Source of the DNA: Loxodes magnus
Lineage: Eukaryota; Ciliophora; Karyorelictea; Loxodida; Loxodidae
Direction of reading: 5' to 3'
Assembly (NCBI GenBank): GCA_946699065.1
Contig: CAMPDV010000097.1
Coordinates: 434,001 to 498,000, forward strand
DNA length: 64,000 bases
Shown: piece by piece, positions 62,501-64,000 of the stretch
How the letters are laid out: each line of letters begins with the position of its first letter
Position numbering within the stretch: the first letter of the stretch is position 1
Notes under the pieces: model-generated
Seen by the model: only the letters and a program-made list of their open reading frames with translations
Database searches by the model: none
Told to the model about the DNA's origin: nothing
Position numbers and translations under genes: made by a program

Positions 62501-63522
62501 TCCTGCTTAAGCTTTTCACAGTTTACTTTATAACCTTAGTTTCTAATTCTATTTTATGTAAACATTTTCCTCTGGTTTGCTTAAAATTAAGCATATATAA
62601 AGAGAGAAAATTTGTTTAATATTTTACGAAGTTTTATTCATCTTGAAGAAGTTTTATTATACTCTACTCTATTCTCAGTGATTTTCTGTAGGAGACAATC
62701 TTTCAAAAGATAGGTCGAATTTGCTTATTTTAAACTTTTAAATGGAAAAATTAAATTTTTTATATGCTATATTAGTAAGCTTATGTCACCTTAAATTCAA
62801 ATCAACCTGGAAGTCTTATTACCTCCTCTTGGTTTATTCCTCCACTTTAACGGGTTACTTCTCACCAATTTCTTCTCAAATTTATTTTCCATTTTCTTGT
62901 TGTTTGTCTCCTTTTTTATCGAATTATATCATCTAACTTTAGAATTGAATTAAGTATAAACAGACTTTTATATTTTCATTCAACTTTAACCATTTTTAAG
63001 TCGGATAAAAACCAAAAAATAATTTAAGTATTTGAAATAAAAGCAAGCAAAAGCTATTTAACCTAATGACTTCACAAATAACTTTAATTTTTCTTGTATA
63101 TTATAAAGTTTATTCAGCATAACTCTGAGTAGCATCTAGTTAATGTTAATTTAAAGATTTTTTATACAAAGTCTAAATGTAAGACTTATATAGTTCATTT
63201 TCCTTTCTTAATTTGGAAATTAAATAGATATAAGAGACAAATTCCTCTGCTTATCTTTAGAGTATTTATCCTTCTATCTCCTACATTGTTAATTCTTTCA
63301 TTTTAAATCTCCTATAGACTTATCATCAACTCGGTTTTTAAAAATGTTAATATTTAAGTATTAGCTCTAGAAAAGAGTTAGCACAAAGGATGGAAACAGA
63401 AGTAGTCTAAAGAGTTATAGCAGAAGTGAAATATAAGGATATTATAATCTTCATTTTTAATATAAACTTAACTAAAAGTCCTTTATAAGCACTCTTATAA
63501 CCATAATTTTATAAATATTAGC
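59577..63522. other. AT-rich spacer between the inverted duplicates
   Basis: About 3.9 kb without a recognised gene. Contains the presumed upstream regions of the two divergently transcribed paralogues. Open T-rich frames are not supported. Confidence 0.4.
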
Positions 63523-64000
63523 ATGGATACTTTAAATCCTAATTACAACTTATAAAACCCTAGTTATATAGCTCAACAACAAGTGCCATTTAACTAAGTA
63601 TCGGAGCCTTAGATTTAATAATAGTTAAGTGATCTAAAATAAAAATTTGGATTAAGCTTTGAAAACGAGCTTGATTATAATCGCTAGCTTAACTTAGAAG
63701 AAATCAAAAGATAAGCTAGTTCTTATATTAGCTAAGTTAATAACGAAATTTAACAACTTAACTGAGCTCGGAACTAAGCATAACAGTAAGAAAATTGCCT
63801 CCTTTAAAACATTTAGAATCTAACAAACTAAAACAATAATCTTAACCAGCAAATAAACGAAATTCAATACAAAAGCTAAAATATTCAATTGAATAAAGAA
63901 AAAATATGCTAAGAAGTTGTTAAATATAAATAGTTAAACAATCAATCCTTCTAATAAATATAATAAAACTAACAGAAACTAAATGAATAGGAATAATAAA
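63523..64000 (+). CDS. shortened paralogue of RING-array protein, 5' part
   Basis: ATG 63523: MDTLNPNYNLQNPSYIAQQ, then VPFNQVSEPQIQQQLSDLKQ, FENELDYNRQLNLEEIKRQ and a Gln/Asn-rich coiled coil to the window end. From 63572 on it is 99% identical to the coiled-coil region of the minus-strand gene. The first ~16 residues are new, and the N-terminal RING and first 380 residues of the long form are absent. RING modules presumably follow outside the window. It is read in the same frame as the parent with no lesion seen, so it may be expressed as an alternative form. Confidence 0.72.
63572..64000 (+). repeat. inverted duplication, right arm
   Basis: Partner of 57984-58412; similarity is still running at the last base of the window. 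Confidence 0.97.

Overview
The window is very AT-rich nuclear DNA that makes sense only under a ciliate code in which TAA and TAG are Gln and TGA is Trp inside genes but also the stop. Three genes support this. A 1254-codon kelch receptor uses TGA at 19 Trp positions. A zinc-finger gene and a RING-array gene both contain in-frame TAA/TAG and end at TGA. The pattern fits a karyorelictid such as Loxodes (NCBI code 27). A Condylostoma-like heterotrich (code 28) is the alternative. Introns are short: clean ones of 23 and 34 nt are visible.

Layout. 1-943: minus-strand coiled-coil gene running off the left edge. 944-5800: AT-rich DNA with a SINE-like family and a hairpin-rich island. 5801-7350: pseudogene of a kinase-pentapeptide-WD40 protein, then 30 perfect-length copies of a 10-bp repeat (7611-7910). 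8.7-17.1 kb: repeat territory holding two diverged coiled-coil ORF families, a CCHC zinc-knuckle remnant and a SINE copy. 18416-22180: the kelch/GCC2-GCC3 membrane receptor, the clearest gene. 22.2-39.4 kb: mostly plus-strand DNA with stretches of coding character (membrane-protein-like, unidentified), and two identical tRNA-Ser(GCT) genes in opposite orientation at 26.75 and 36.42 kb. 39442-39813: small zinc-binding protein (minus). 40-46 kb: unidentified coding-like blocks. 46-53.5 kb: mostly featureless, with one diverged SINE copy. 53.6-55.6 kb: another copy of the coiled-coil ORF family. 55922-59576: a large minus-strand RING-array protein. 63523-64000: start of a shortened paralogue, whose last 429 bases in the window are a 99% inverted copy of the middle of the RING-array gene.

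Functionally the recognisable genes point to cell-surface sensing (kelch/GCC2 receptor), ubiquitin signalling (RING array) and a kinase/WD40 signalling family. The rest is repeats and relics. Because every frame is nearly open under this code in 20-25% GC DNA, openness alone means little here. Calls without a domain are based on concentration of G at the first codon position and are given low confidence.
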